Assembly (NCBI RefSeq): GCF_006715175.1
Contig: NZ_VFMQ01000001.1
Coordinates: forward strand, 1,922,001-1,986,000
DNA: 64,000 nt
Reading direction: 5' to 3'
Source: Curtobacterium citreum
GTDB lineage: Bacteria; Actinomycetota; Actinomycetes; Actinomycetales; Microbacteriaceae
Shown here: positions 52,152 through 60,581 of the stretch, one piece after another
Numbering within the stretch: the first letter of the stretch is position 1
Layout of the letters: every line of letters starts with the position of its first letter
Program-made: the position numbers and the translations under genes
Notes under the pieces: model-generated
Told to the model about the DNA's origin: nothing
The model's input: only the letters and a program-made list of their open reading frames with translations
The model's database searches: none

Positions 52152-53345
52152 CTACGCAGCGCCCGCTGCCGGACCTCGCAGGCTTCTCGTGTTCATCCGC
52201 GGAGCGCGTCCGAGGAGCCGTTCGTGGGCCGCCAGGACGTCCTCGACGCGCACCGTGGACAGGCAGGGGTGTCCGGCGACGGGGCACTCGCGGGCCCGGC
52301 TCAGGCGGCACGGCGCCTGCTGGTCGCCGAGCAGTTCGACGTCCGGCGCGTAGGGCGCCCACTTCACCGCGGGCACCACGGGCGAGAACAGGCTGACGAT
52401 CCGGGCGCCGACCGCGGCGGCGAGGTGGGCGGGCCCGGTGTTCCCGACGACGACCACCTCGGCGCCGGCGAGCACCGCGGCGAGCTCGGCGGGGCTGGTC
52501 CGACCGCCGAGGTCGAGCGCGGTGTCCCCGGCGACCGCGGCCGTGAGCGCCCGCTCACCCGGGCTGCCGGTGACGACCACGGGGACCCCGCGCTCGGCGT
52601 AGGCGGCGACGAGCGCACGGTGGTGGTCCTCCGGCCACGCGCGGGCGGGCACGCTCGCGCCGGGGTGCACGACCACGTACCGACCCAGGGCGACCACCTC
52701 GGGTGGTGCGACGGCGTCGTGGCGCACCACGAGCCTCCCGTCGTCGGTCGGGGGCAGCGCGAACCCGGCGGCCGCGGCGATGTGGAGGGCGCGCTCGGGT
52801 TCGGGCAGGTCCTCGGGGAGGTCCTCGCCCGGTCGCAGGCGCACGTCCAGCAGCGACCCGGGGTGGTCCACCGAGGCGCCGGTGACGCGCGCCACGCCGG
52901 CCAGGCGCAGGAGCAGCGCGACCGGCAGCGGTGACTGGTGGAAGGACGTCAGGACGACGGCCTCGTCCGGCTGTTCCTCGGTGACGAGCGCGCGGAACTC
53001 GCCGAGCAGGGCGTCGTCGATCGGGCGGGCGGTCTCGGTCACCCACGGCGCCGCCCAGACGCGCACGCGGTCGACCCCGGGCAGCAGATCGGCGGCGGGG
53101 GCACCCTGCGGGCCGCAGAGCATCGTGACGTGGGCGGCGCCGGCGGCGACGGCGCGGACGGCCGGGCCGGTGACCAGGACGTCGCCGAAGGAGTCGAGGC
53201 GGACCACGAGGACGCGGGGGCGGCGGGTCGGGTCGGTGCCGGTGCCGGTGCCGGTGCCGGTGCTGGTGTCGGTGGCGGTGCTGCTGGGCACGCCTGCGCT
53301 GCCGCTCACGCCTGCACTGCCGGGCACGCCTGCGCTGCCGCTCAC
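52152..53345 (-). CDS. Glycosyltransferase family 9 (heptosyltransferase-like), copy 2
   Basis: A 397-aa enzyme. The GT9 signature is VLVVRLDSFGDVLVTGPAVRAV at about 45-66. The donor half has VVVHPGASVPARAWPEDHHRAL and VVVGNTGPAHLAAAVG. The first about 40 residues are a low-complexity tandem repeat (GSAGVPGSAGVSGSAG then a GTGTGT run) encoded by an 18-base DNA repeat. The GTG overlaps the HAD stop, which supports this start although the repeat part is unlikely to be folded. Confidence 0.9.
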   Translation of the reverse strand: MSGSAGVPGSAGVSGSAGVPSSTATDTSTGTGTGTGTDPTRRPRVLVVRLDSFGDVLVTGPAVRAVAAGAAHVTMLCGPQGAPAADLLPGVDRVRVWAAPWVTETARPIDDALLGEFRALVTEEQPDEAVVLTSFHQSPLPVALLLRLAGVARVTGASVDHPGSLLDVRLRPGEDLPEDLPEPERALHIAAAAGFALPPTDDGRLVVRHDAVAPPEVVALGRYVVVHPGASVPARAWPEDHHRALVAAYAERGVPVVVTGSPGERALTAAVAGDTALDLGGRTSPAELAAVLAGAEVVVVGNTGPAHLAAAVGARIVSLFSPVVPAVKWAPYAPDVELLGDQQAPCRLSRARECPVAGHPCLSTVRVEDVLAAHERLLGRAPRMNTRSLRGPAAGAA

Positions 53346-53350
53346 GCCTG
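53225..53350. repeat. Coding tandem repeats at the start of the GT9 gene
   Basis: An 18-base unit of the type CACGCCTGCGCTGCCGCT recurs with variation at about 53288-53349. A GGTGCC hexamer run is at about 53237-53260. Both are prone to slippage; unit sizes are multiples of three, so the frame would be kept. Confidence 0.75.
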
Positions 53351-53893
53351 TTCCGCGGGGACGCGGGCGAGCACCAGGTCCACCGCCTCCTCGAGCGAGC
53401 CGACGACCGTGTCCGCGGCCGCCACCTCCTCCGTCCGGGTCCGCGCGGTCGGCACGAGGATCCCCTGCGCACCCGCGGCGAGCGCGGCACCGACGTCGGC
53501 GCCGATGTCCCCGACCACGACGAGCTCGGCGGGGTCGAGGCCGAGCGCCGCCGCGGCGTCGAGCACCATGCCGGGCCGGGGCTTGCGGCACCGGCAGCCG
53601 TCCCCGGCGTCGTGCGGGCAGACGCACCACACGTCGAAGGGTCCGACGAGCTCGTCGACGCGGGCGTTCGTGGCGTCGACCTGCTCGCGGGTGGCCAGGC
53701 CCTTGGCGACGACCGACTGGTTCGTGACGACGCCGACGCGGAGCCCGGCGGCCCGCGCCCGCTCGACGGCCCGGTGTGCCCCCGGCACGGGGACCACCCG
53801 GTGCGGGTCGGCGTTGTAGGGGACGTCGATCACGAGCGTGTCGTCACGGTCGAAGAGGACACCGCGGATGACGCGGTCCGGCGCGAGGGGCAT
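53342..53893 (-). CDS. gmhB: GmhB-like HAD phosphatase (heptose-bisphosphate phosphatase)
   Basis: A 183-aa HAD-IIIA enzyme. Nucleophile and acid D15/D17 in LFDRDDTL, TNQS motif (VVTNQSVVAKGL), zinc-loop cysteines and histidine in CVCPHDAGDGCRCRKP, and VVVGDIGADVGAALAAGA. This is the histidinol/heptose-bisphosphate phosphatase pattern. With GmhA and HldE it completes the ADP-heptose route. It is first in the long minus-strand operon. Confidence 0.9.
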   Translation of the reverse strand: MPLAPDRVIRGVLFDRDDTLVIDVPYNADPHRVVPVPGAHRAVERARAAGLRVGVVTNQSVVAKGLATREQVDATNARVDELVGPFDVWCVCPHDAGDGCRCRKPRPGMVLDAAAALGLDPAELVVVGDIGADVGAALAAGAQGILVPTARTRTEEVAAADTVVGSLEEAVDLVLARVPAEQA

Positions 53894-53956
53894 GCTGCAC
53901 TGCTACCGGTCCGACGCCGTGAAGCACCCCAGGCACGTCCGGTTACCGTCGGCGCG

Positions 53957-54937
53957 GTGACCGCCGTCCCCGTACTGCCCCCGTCCGACGGGCGCCCGGA
54001 CCTGCTCGTCCTCCGCGCCATCAAGCTCGGGGACGCGCTCGTCGCCGTCCCCGCGCTGCACGCCCTCCGCCGGGCGTTCCCCGGCCACCGCATCACGCTC
54101 GCGACGACGGCGTGGTTGGCGCCGGTGGTCGAGCTGCTGCCGGTGGACGTGCACCTCGCCCAGCACGGGCTCGACCACCCCATCGCCGCGCCGGCCGGCG
54201 TGGTGGACGTCGCGGTGAACCTGCACGGCGTCGGCCCGGAGTCCTCGGACCTCGTCGCCGCACTCGGCGCACGCCGCGTGATCGGCCACGCCGACCCACT
54301 CCACGGCAACGACGGCCCGCCCTGGCCGGACGACGTGCACGAACGCGAGCGCTGGGCGCGCCTGCTGACCTGGCACGGGATCCCGGCGGACGCCGACGAG
54401 GTCGCGATCGCGCGTCCGGCCGAGCCGTCGGTCGCGCCCGGTGCGGCGGTCGTGCACGTGGGCGCCTTCCACGGTGCCCGGCACTGGCCGACGGACCGGT
54501 TCGCCGCGGTCGCGCGCGGGCTGCGGGAACGCGGACACCGGGTCGTCCTGACGGGAGGCACGGACGAGGTCGAGCGCGCCGCCGCCGCTGCGCAGGCGGC
54601 CGGGCTGGCACCCGACGCGGTCCTGGCCGGCGTGCTCGACCTGCAGCCGTTCGCGGCGGTCGTCGCGGCCGCGAGCGTCGTCGTGACCGTCGACACCGGT
54701 GCGGCGCACCTCGCGTCGGCCTACGGGGTGCCGTCGGTCGTCGTGTTCGGTCCGGCGCCGCCGGAGGCGTGGGGACCGCCGGCCTCGGGACCGCACGTGG
54801 TGCTGACCGACGCGTCGGTGCGGCGCGGTGACGTGTTCGCCGAGGACCCGGACCCGGCGCTCCTCGCGGTCGGCGTGCAGGACGTTCTCGACGCCGTGGA
54901 CTCGCTCGCCGTGACCGTCCCGTCCGCCGCCCGGTAG
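53957..54937 (+). CDS. Glycosyltransferase family 9 (heptosyltransferase-like), copy 3
   Basis: A 326-aa enzyme from a GTG: LLVLRAIKLGDALVAVPALHAL, VNLHGVGPESSDLVAALGA, VVHVGAFHGARHWPTDRFAAVA and VVTVDTGAAHLASAYGVPSVVVFGP. It is divergent from the gmhB gene, sharing a 63-base promoter region. It is the shortest of the three GT9 enzymes and lacks a cysteine-rich tail. Confidence 0.9.
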   Translation: MTAVPVLPPSDGRPDLLVLRAIKLGDALVAVPALHALRRAFPGHRITLATTAWLAPVVELLPVDVHLAQHGLDHPIAAPAGVVDVAVNLHGVGPESSDLVAALGARRVIGHADPLHGNDGPPWPDDVHERERWARLLTWHGIPADADEVAIARPAEPSVAPGAAVVHVGAFHGARHWPTDRFAAVARGLRERGHRVVLTGGTDEVERAAAAAQAAGLAPDAVLAGVLDLQPFAAVVAAASVVVTVDTGAAHLASAYGVPSVVVFGPAPPEAWGPPASGPHVVLTDASVRRGDVFAEDPDPALLAVGVQDVLDAVDSLAVTVPSAAR

Positions 54938-54977
54938 CGTCGGACCGGACCTGTTCCGCCTCCGATGGGAGCCCGCC

Positions 54978-55334
54978 GTGTTCGAAGCAACTGACATCCG
55001 CGACTGGATCGGCCTGACGGTCGTCGACGAGGCCGAGGACAAGGTCGGGACCCTCGAGAGCATCTACTACGACACCGCGACCTCGGAGCCGGCGTTCGGA
55101 TCGGTGACGACGGGCCTCGTCGGGTTCCAGAAGCTCCTCTTCGTCCCGCTCGTCGGGGCGACCGTGGCACCGAAGCACCTGCGCGTGGCGTTCCCGAAGA
55201 AGCTCGTCAAGGACGCGCCGTCGATCCCGACCGACGGCGAGCTCGAGGCGTCGACCGAGCCGGTGCTCTACGAGCACTACGGCCTGCAGTACCAGACCGG
55301 CAGCGGGGGAGAGCGGCGACTCGGTCGTCGGTGA
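54978..55334 (+). CDS. PRC-barrel domain protein
   Basis: A 118-aa protein from a GTG. DIRDWIGLTVVDEAEDKVGTLESIYYD is the PRC-barrel strand pattern, followed by FVPLVGATVAPKHLRVAFPKK and a C-terminal EHYGLQY. Such proteins are common in Microbacteriaceae; the role is unknown, perhaps structural or stress related. Confidence 0.88.
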   Translation: MFEATDIRDWIGLTVVDEAEDKVGTLESIYYDTATSEPAFGSVTTGLVGFQKLLFVPLVGATVAPKHLRVAFPKKLVKDAPSIPTDGELEASTEPVLYEHYGLQYQTGSGGERRLGRR

Positions 55335-55397
55335 CGCTCGGGCGGGACGGTTAGCCTGGGTGGTCCCGTCCGCGTCCCGACTCCCCGGAGGCTCGCC

Positions 55398-56531
55398 CTG
55401 ACCCCCTCCCGTCCGGTGCTCCGCCGTGTCCGTCCGGCGTTCCGCCGTGCGGTGCTCGGTGCCGTGGCCGTCGTGGCGCTCGTCGGAGCCTCCGCGCTGG
55501 GCGGCGGTGGCGTCAGCGGTGGTGCTGGTGTCGGTGCGGCTCGTGTCGGTGGTTCCGGTGCGGCGGTCGCCGCGCCGATGTGGCCCGTGCCGGTGCCGTA
55601 CCCGGTCCCGTCCGACCCGCCGGAGTCCCTCGCCGCGATCCCGCCGGGGTCGGAGTACGTCGCGCTCGGCGACTCGTACTCGGCCGGGTACGGGCTCGAC
55701 GACCCGACGCACCTGCCCACCGACGCCTGCGCCCAGTCCGCCCGCGACTACCCGCACCGCATCGCCGCGCGCTTCGGCCTCGCGCTGACCGACGTCACCT
55801 GCGCGGGCGCGACCTCGGACGACGTCGTGTCGGGCTTCCAGTTCCGCGGAGTGCCGCCGCAGGTCCGAGCACTGTCCGACCGGACGCGGCTGGTGACGAT
55901 CACCATCGGCGGGAACGACGCCGACCTGTTCGGTACCGCGGCGTCGTGCCTGGCGCTGTCGTCGAAGGGCCCGGTGTTCTCCGGCCGCGACGCCCCGTCG
56001 TGCCGCAGCACGCTCGTCCGCGACGGCGAGGACCAGCTCGGCGTGAAGATCCAGTCCCGCGTGGCGCTGTCGATCGCCGAGACGCTGGGGGCCGTCCGCG
56101 CCGCGGCGCCGAACGCCGTCGTCGTGTTCCTCGGGTACCCGGCGATCTTCCCGGACGCCGACCACACGCCGAGGGGCGGCTGCTTCCGGTCCGCGCTCGA
56201 CCTCGGCACCCTCGCGGGGTCGTTCCCGTCCGACACCTTCCCCTTCACCGACACCGACGTCCGCTACCTGCACGGTGTGCAGGAGGAGCTCGACACCGTG
56301 TCCGCCGACGCCGCGCGGGCGGCCGGGGTCCGGTTCGTCGACGTCTTCGCGGCGTCGCAGGCGCACTCGGCCTGCGCGACGAAGGGCTCCTACGTCGCCG
56401 GCGTGTCGCTCGAGGGCAGCGGCAACCTCAGCCGGATCGACCTGGTCCCCGGCGCCCTGCACCCGAACGAGCGCGGGGTGGCGTGGCTGACCGGCCGGGT
56501 GGCCGCAGCGGTGCGGGACCTGGCCGGCTGA
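55398..56531 (+). CDS. Secreted SGNH/GDSL-type esterase
   Basis: The frame begins without ATG. A GTG at 55416 gives 371 aa, but a GGAGG sequence at 55387-55391 is correctly spaced for an in-frame CTG at 55398 (377 aa); I give the longer form and mark the start as uncertain. A signal peptide (about residues 15-40) is followed by YVALGDSYSAGYG (block I with catalytic S), TIGGNDADLF (block III) and DLVPGALHPNERG (block V, D and H). It is a lipase/esterase of the Streptomyces SGNH type with disulfide cysteines. Confidence 0.85.
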   Translation: MTPSRPVLRRVRPAFRRAVLGAVAVVALVGASALGGGGVSGGAGVGAARVGGSGAAVAAPMWPVPVPYPVPSDPPESLAAIPPGSEYVALGDSYSAGYGLDDPTHLPTDACAQSARDYPHRIAARFGLALTDVTCAGATSDDVVSGFQFRGVPPQVRALSDRTRLVTITIGGNDADLFGTAASCLALSSKGPVFSGRDAPSCRSTLVRDGEDQLGVKIQSRVALSIAETLGAVRAAAPNAVVVFLGYPAIFPDADHTPRGGCFRSALDLGTLAGSFPSDTFPFTDTDVRYLHGVQEELDTVSADAARAAGVRFVDVFAASQAHSACATKGSYVAGVSLEGSGNLSRIDLVPGALHPNERGVAWLTGRVAAAVRDLAG

Positions 56532-56594
56532 CCTGCTGCCGCCGGGGCTCGGACCGCGTCCGCTGCCGTCTGCCGGACCCGGCCCGGCGCGGTG

Positions 56595-57440
56595 TCAGGC
56601 GCTGACCTCGTCGATCTCGGTCGCGGTGTGCGCCGCGGGCGGGACGACCAGGACCGGCGACACCGTCTCGCGCAGGACGTCGTGGAGCACCGAGCCGGAC
56701 AGTGCGTGCACGTGTCCGACGCCGAGCACCACGAGCGACGCCCGCCGGGTGTGCGCGGCGATGGCGTGCCCCGGACGTCCCTCGACGAGCAGCGGGTGCA
56801 CGCGGACGTCCGGGTGCCGAGCCGTCACGGCGGCGGTGACCCGCTGCAGGAGCTCGGCGTTCCGGGTGCGCCACCGGAGCGGCTCCTCCGCGAAGTCGGT
56901 GAGCCCGGTCCGGGTGAGCACCGGCATCTCCCACGCCCGGAGCAGTGTCAGCCGCCGGTGCGTCCGCCGGGCCTCCGCGACCGCCAGGGCCTCGGCGTGC
57001 GCGTCGGGCGGCTCGTCGACCGCCAGGACGACGTCGCCGGCGATCGGGTGCGGCCCGTCCGGCACGACCACCGTGGGCACCGCCGCGCGCTCGGCGACGC
57101 GGGCCGGGTCCCCGCCGGCCGTCGAACCGCGTCGGCCGCGGTACGTGCCGACGACCAGCAGGTCGCCTTCGTCCGACTCGTCCACGAGTGCCCGGGCGAA
57201 GGAGCCCGCGTGCCGTCGGACCGTCACGTCGGCCGTCGGTACGCCGTGCTGCACGGCCCGCGCGACGGCGTCCGCGACCCGGACGCCGTCCGGGCCGACG
57301 CGGGCCTCGCTCGCCGGGTCCACACCGATGACGTGCACCCGCTCGACGTCGCCGACGTGCTCGGTGACCCACCGCACGGCCTCGTCGTGGGGTCGCGCGG
57401 CGTCCGCCGCCAGCGTGACCGTCGTCCATCGTCCGTCCAT
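56595..57440 (-). CDS. Tandem-domain universal stress protein (outside the island)
   Basis: A 281-aa protein with two UspA domains, distantly related to the six island copies (AEEPLRWRTRNAELLQRVTAAV resembles the B-type linker). Start at 57440 with GAGGAGGTCG. The final loop (LGVGHVHALSGSVLHDVL) has a reduced nucleotide motif. I see no Dos box before it. Confidence 0.85.
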   Translation of the reverse strand: MDGRWTTVTLAADAARPHDEAVRWVTEHVGDVERVHVIGVDPASEARVGPDGVRVADAVARAVQHGVPTADVTVRRHAGSFARALVDESDEGDLLVVGTYRGRRGSTAGGDPARVAERAAVPTVVVPDGPHPIAGDVVLAVDEPPDAHAEALAVAEARRTHRRLTLLRAWEMPVLTRTGLTDFAEEPLRWRTRNAELLQRVTAAVTARHPDVRVHPLLVEGRPGHAIAAHTRRASLVVLGVGHVHALSGSVLHDVLRETVSPVLVVPPAAHTATEIDEVSA

Positions 57441-57574
57441 CCCGATCGACCTCCTCGTCCGGGGTCCTCCGGGGCGTCGTTCGGCGCCTCTGGTCCCGGA
57501 AGCTACGCCCTCCGGACCGGTCTGCGCCGTGGCCGTCCTGAGCGATCGCCGAGGGTCCGCACTACGCTCGGGCC

Positions 57575-58036
57575 GTGGTCACCAGCGCCGGACTCCTGCT
57601 GCACCGTCGGGCCCCCGACTCCGAGGGGCCGGAGGTCTTCCTCGTGCACATGGGCGGACCGTTCTGGCGGCGACGGCCCCGCGCCTGGTCGATCCCGAAG
57701 GGCCTGCTCGACCCCGGCGAGGACCCGCTCGCAGCGGCGCTCCGGGAGTTCGCAGAGGAGGTCGGTGTGCCGGCCCCGGACGGCACCACCGTCGACCTCG
57801 GGGAGGTCCGGCAGGCCTCCGGCAAGCGGGTCCGCGTCTTCGCGCGGCGGGCCGACGACTTCGTGGTGGACGCGGTCCGGAGCAACACCGTCCGTCTCGA
57901 GCTCCCGCGGGGCTCCGGCCGTTCCGTCGAGGTGCCGGAGGTCGACGAAGGGCGGTGGGTCGGCGTGGACGAGGCCCGCGCGCTGCTCGTCACCGGTCAG
58001 GTCGCCGTGCTCGACCGCCTTCCCGCCATCGAGTGA
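57575..58036 (+). CDS. Nudix hydrolase
   Basis: A 153-aa protein with a full Nudix box from G43 to V65 (core REFAEEVGV), preceded by AWSIPKGLLDPGEDPL. It hydrolyses a nucleoside-diphosphate-linked compound; the KGLLDPGE form with the WRRRPRAWSIPKG start is typical of COG4119-type actinobacterial members. GTG start. Confidence 0.92.
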   Translation: MVTSAGLLLHRRAPDSEGPEVFLVHMGGPFWRRRPRAWSIPKGLLDPGEDPLAAALREFAEEVGVPAPDGTTVDLGEVRQASGKRVRVFARRADDFVVDAVRSNTVRLELPRGSGRSVEVPEVDEGRWVGVDEARALLVTGQVAVLDRLPAIE

Positions 58037-58149
58037 TCGTCCGTCGGAGCACCGTGTGCGCCTTCCGGACGACGATTGACCCGCTCCCGCGCGTCCTGGC
58101 AGCCTGAAGAAACGTCGAGGATCACTCGACGCGGAACAGGGGAGCTTGC

Positions 58150-60417
58150 ATGCGCGGACGGCGCACGATCACGGCCGGGATCACCGGTCTCGTCCTGGGA
58201 GCAGGGTTGGCGGTGACCGGCGCGACGTCCGCGTCCGCCGCGACGACGGGGCACTGGGGTGCCTTCGCCGTGACGGCAGGCACACCCGTGACCTCCGGGA
58301 CGCTGACGCTGCCCGGGTTCCCGGAGACGACCTTCACGACGAACTCGAGCCAGACCACCGTGGTGTCGGGTCGCTCCACGTGGCAGGGGCCGTCGACACC
58401 TCCCGGCGCCGTGTACGGATCGAGTCGGGACAGCTCGTACGTCAACCAACGTCCCGCGGCGAACAACGCGCAGAACCCCGCCGTCACGACCTACAGCTTC
58501 GCGGGCGGGACCCCGGGTGCCGGTGGCTGGTCGTTCGTGCTGGGCGACATCGACGCCGACCAGGCGACCATCACGGCGACCCTCGCGGACGGTTCCCCGG
58601 CGTCCGTCGCGCAGCTCGGGTACCAGGGCTCGTACAACTCGTGCTCGACGGTCTCGCCCGGAGGCTGGAGCTGCCCGCCGGACCCGGGCGGCACCACACC
58701 CGGTCAGGACCGACCGACCTGGGACGCCACGACCGGCGTCCTGGTCGGGAACGCCGCCGCGAACGACACCGCGGGCGCGTCGGCCTGGTTCACACCGACC
58801 GTGTCCCTCGCCACGCTGACCATCACCTACCAGCAGCGGAGCGGGTTCCCCGTCTACCAGACCTGGTTCGCGAACAAGACGTCCGCCCTGTCCGGGACCG
58901 CGACGCTCGACGGCGAGGCCCTGCCGGACACGCTCGTGACCGTCACCGCGCCGAACGGCACCGAGTACACCACCACGACGGACGGCCAGGGCCGCTACAC
59001 GTTCGACGCGCTGACGCAGGCCGACGGCTACCGCGTGTCCGTGGCGACGCCCGACAACGCCACCCTCACCGTCGCACCGGCACCGGTGTCCCTCCGCGCG
59101 GACGTCACGGACGCCGACTTCGCGTTCGCGACACCTCCCGGCACGGTCGTGGTCGACGGGACCGTCGTGGACACCGACGGCACGCCGGTCGCCGACGTCA
59201 CCGTGGTCGTGACCGACCCGGCCACCGGGGCGACCCTGGCCGAGGTCGTCACCGACGCCGAGGGCCGCTACACCGTGCCCGGTCTGCCCGCGGGTACGCC
59301 CGTCGTCGCCACGGCTGACGGCGCGACGCCCGTCACCGCGACCACCGGCGCCGACGGTGCCCCGGCCGCGACCGTCCCGCCGCTCGTCGTCCAGGCACCG
59401 CTCGGCACCGTGGGCGGACGGGTCACGGTGGACGGGACCGCACCGGGCGACCCCGCGCGCATCGAGCTCCTGCAGGGCGGCGAGGTCGTCGCCTCGTTCG
59501 ACACCGCGGCGGACGGCACCTACGACCTCCGTGTCCGCCCCGGTACCTACACGGTCCGGACCACCACGCCGACCGGCACCGCCGGGCCGACCGAGGTGTC
59601 GGTGACCGTTGCGGCCGACGGCACGGCGACGGCGGACTTCCCGTTCACCACGCCCGTCCCGGCCACGGTCTCCCAGCCCGGGTCCGTGCGGTACGAGGAC
59701 GGCACGCCGATCGGCGGCGTCACCGTCACGGCGCGACCGGTCGACGCCGGCGCCGGGGCGGTCGTGGTCGTCCCGACGAACGCGGACGGCACCTACGACC
59801 TCGCGGGCCTCACACCCGGCACGCCGTACCGGATCACCGTCGACGGCGCGGCGGCGCAGGTCGTCACGACCGTGGACACCGGCGCCGCGTCGACCCCGGT
59901 CGACTTCGTCCTGCCGCTGCCGACGGTGGACCAGCCGGGCACCGTGACCGAGGCCGACGGCACGCCCGCACCGGACGTCGAGGTCGTGGCCACCCCGACC
60001 GACCCGGCCGACGGGGCCGCGGTGACCGTGACCACCGACCAGGACGGCGCGTTCGTGCTCTCCGGGTTGCGGCCGGAGACCGAGTACTCCGTCGTCGCCT
60101 CCACCGGCGACGTCGACAGCGAACCGGTCACCGTGACCACGGTCGCCGTCGGTGGGACGCCCACGCCGCTGACCATCGCGCTGCCGGCAGCCGCGGTCAC
60201 GCCGACCCCGACGCCCTCCCCGAGCACGCCCGTGACCCAGCCGGTCGCCGACGGTGGGGGGACCACCGGCGGCGGCGCGGCCGGTCCGCTCGCGTACACC
60301 GGGGCCGAGCCCACCCCGGCGCTCGTCGCCGCCGGCGCACTCGTGCTCCTCGGCGGTGCCGTGCTGGCCGCCCGGGGCGTCCGCTCCCGGCGACGCCCGG
60401 CACAGCAGCGCGACTGA
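58150..60417 (+). CDS. LAXTG-anchored surface protein with carboxypeptidase-regulatory-like repeats
   Basis: A 755-aa exported protein. Signal peptide 1-30 (TGLVLGAGLAVTGATSASAA). A unique Ser/Thr-rich N-terminal domain (about 31-250) is followed by about six 70-90-residue beta-sandwich repeats of the CarboxypepD_reg/SpaA kind, each with a TxxDGxYxxxGLxPGTxY or related phrase. Then come a Pro/Thr spacer, sortase motif LAYTG (714-718), one membrane helix and a basic tail RSRRR. LAXTG is the class E sortase signal of actinobacteria; no sortase gene is in the window. The ribosome binding site is AGGGGAG. It probably acts in adhesion. Confidence 0.88.
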   Translation: MRGRRTITAGITGLVLGAGLAVTGATSASAATTGHWGAFAVTAGTPVTSGTLTLPGFPETTFTTNSSQTTVVSGRSTWQGPSTPPGAVYGSSRDSSYVNQRPAANNAQNPAVTTYSFAGGTPGAGGWSFVLGDIDADQATITATLADGSPASVAQLGYQGSYNSCSTVSPGGWSCPPDPGGTTPGQDRPTWDATTGVLVGNAAANDTAGASAWFTPTVSLATLTITYQQRSGFPVYQTWFANKTSALSGTATLDGEALPDTLVTVTAPNGTEYTTTTDGQGRYTFDALTQADGYRVSVATPDNATLTVAPAPVSLRADVTDADFAFATPPGTVVVDGTVVDTDGTPVADVTVVVTDPATGATLAEVVTDAEGRYTVPGLPAGTPVVATADGATPVTATTGADGAPAATVPPLVVQAPLGTVGGRVTVDGTAPGDPARIELLQGGEVVASFDTAADGTYDLRVRPGTYTVRTTTPTGTAGPTEVSVTVAADGTATADFPFTTPVPATVSQPGSVRYEDGTPIGGVTVTARPVDAGAGAVVVVPTNADGTYDLAGLTPGTPYRITVDGAAAQVVTTVDTGAASTPVDFVLPLPTVDQPGTVTEADGTPAPDVEVVATPTDPADGAAVTVTTDQDGAFVLSGLRPETEYSVVASTGDVDSEPVTVTTVAVGGTPTPLTIALPAAAVTPTPTPSPSTPVTQPVADGGGTTGGGAAGPLAYTGAEPTPALVAAGALVLLGGAVLAARGVRSRRRPAQQRD

Positions 60418-60421
60418 CGCA

Positions 60422-60467
60422 CACGAGGACGGGCGGGCCGGCACCAGCCGACCCGCCCGTCCTCGTG
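60422..60467. terminator. Bidirectional terminator
   Basis: Sixteen-bp perfect arms (60422-60437 / 60452-60467) with a 14-base loop, 5 bases after the surface protein stop; the MFS gene converges from the other side. Confidence 0.85.
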
Positions 60468-60581
60468 CGTGCACCGAGCGCGCACGACACCCCGCCCGTC
60501 GATCGCCGACCGTGCAGACCGTGTCGGCGGACGACGCCGAGCGTGACAGATCTGGCCCGCTCGGCACCCGCCCCGCGCCCC

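Noticed and set aside
54093..56462. 789-aa minus-strand frame
   Set aside because: Crosses three real plus-strand genes and their promoters; composition typical of antisense GC-rich DNA.
57441..57574. Possible Dos box before the USP gene at 56595-57440
   Set aside because: Only isolated GGTCC/GGTCCC half-sites are present, with no second arm at the right spacing.
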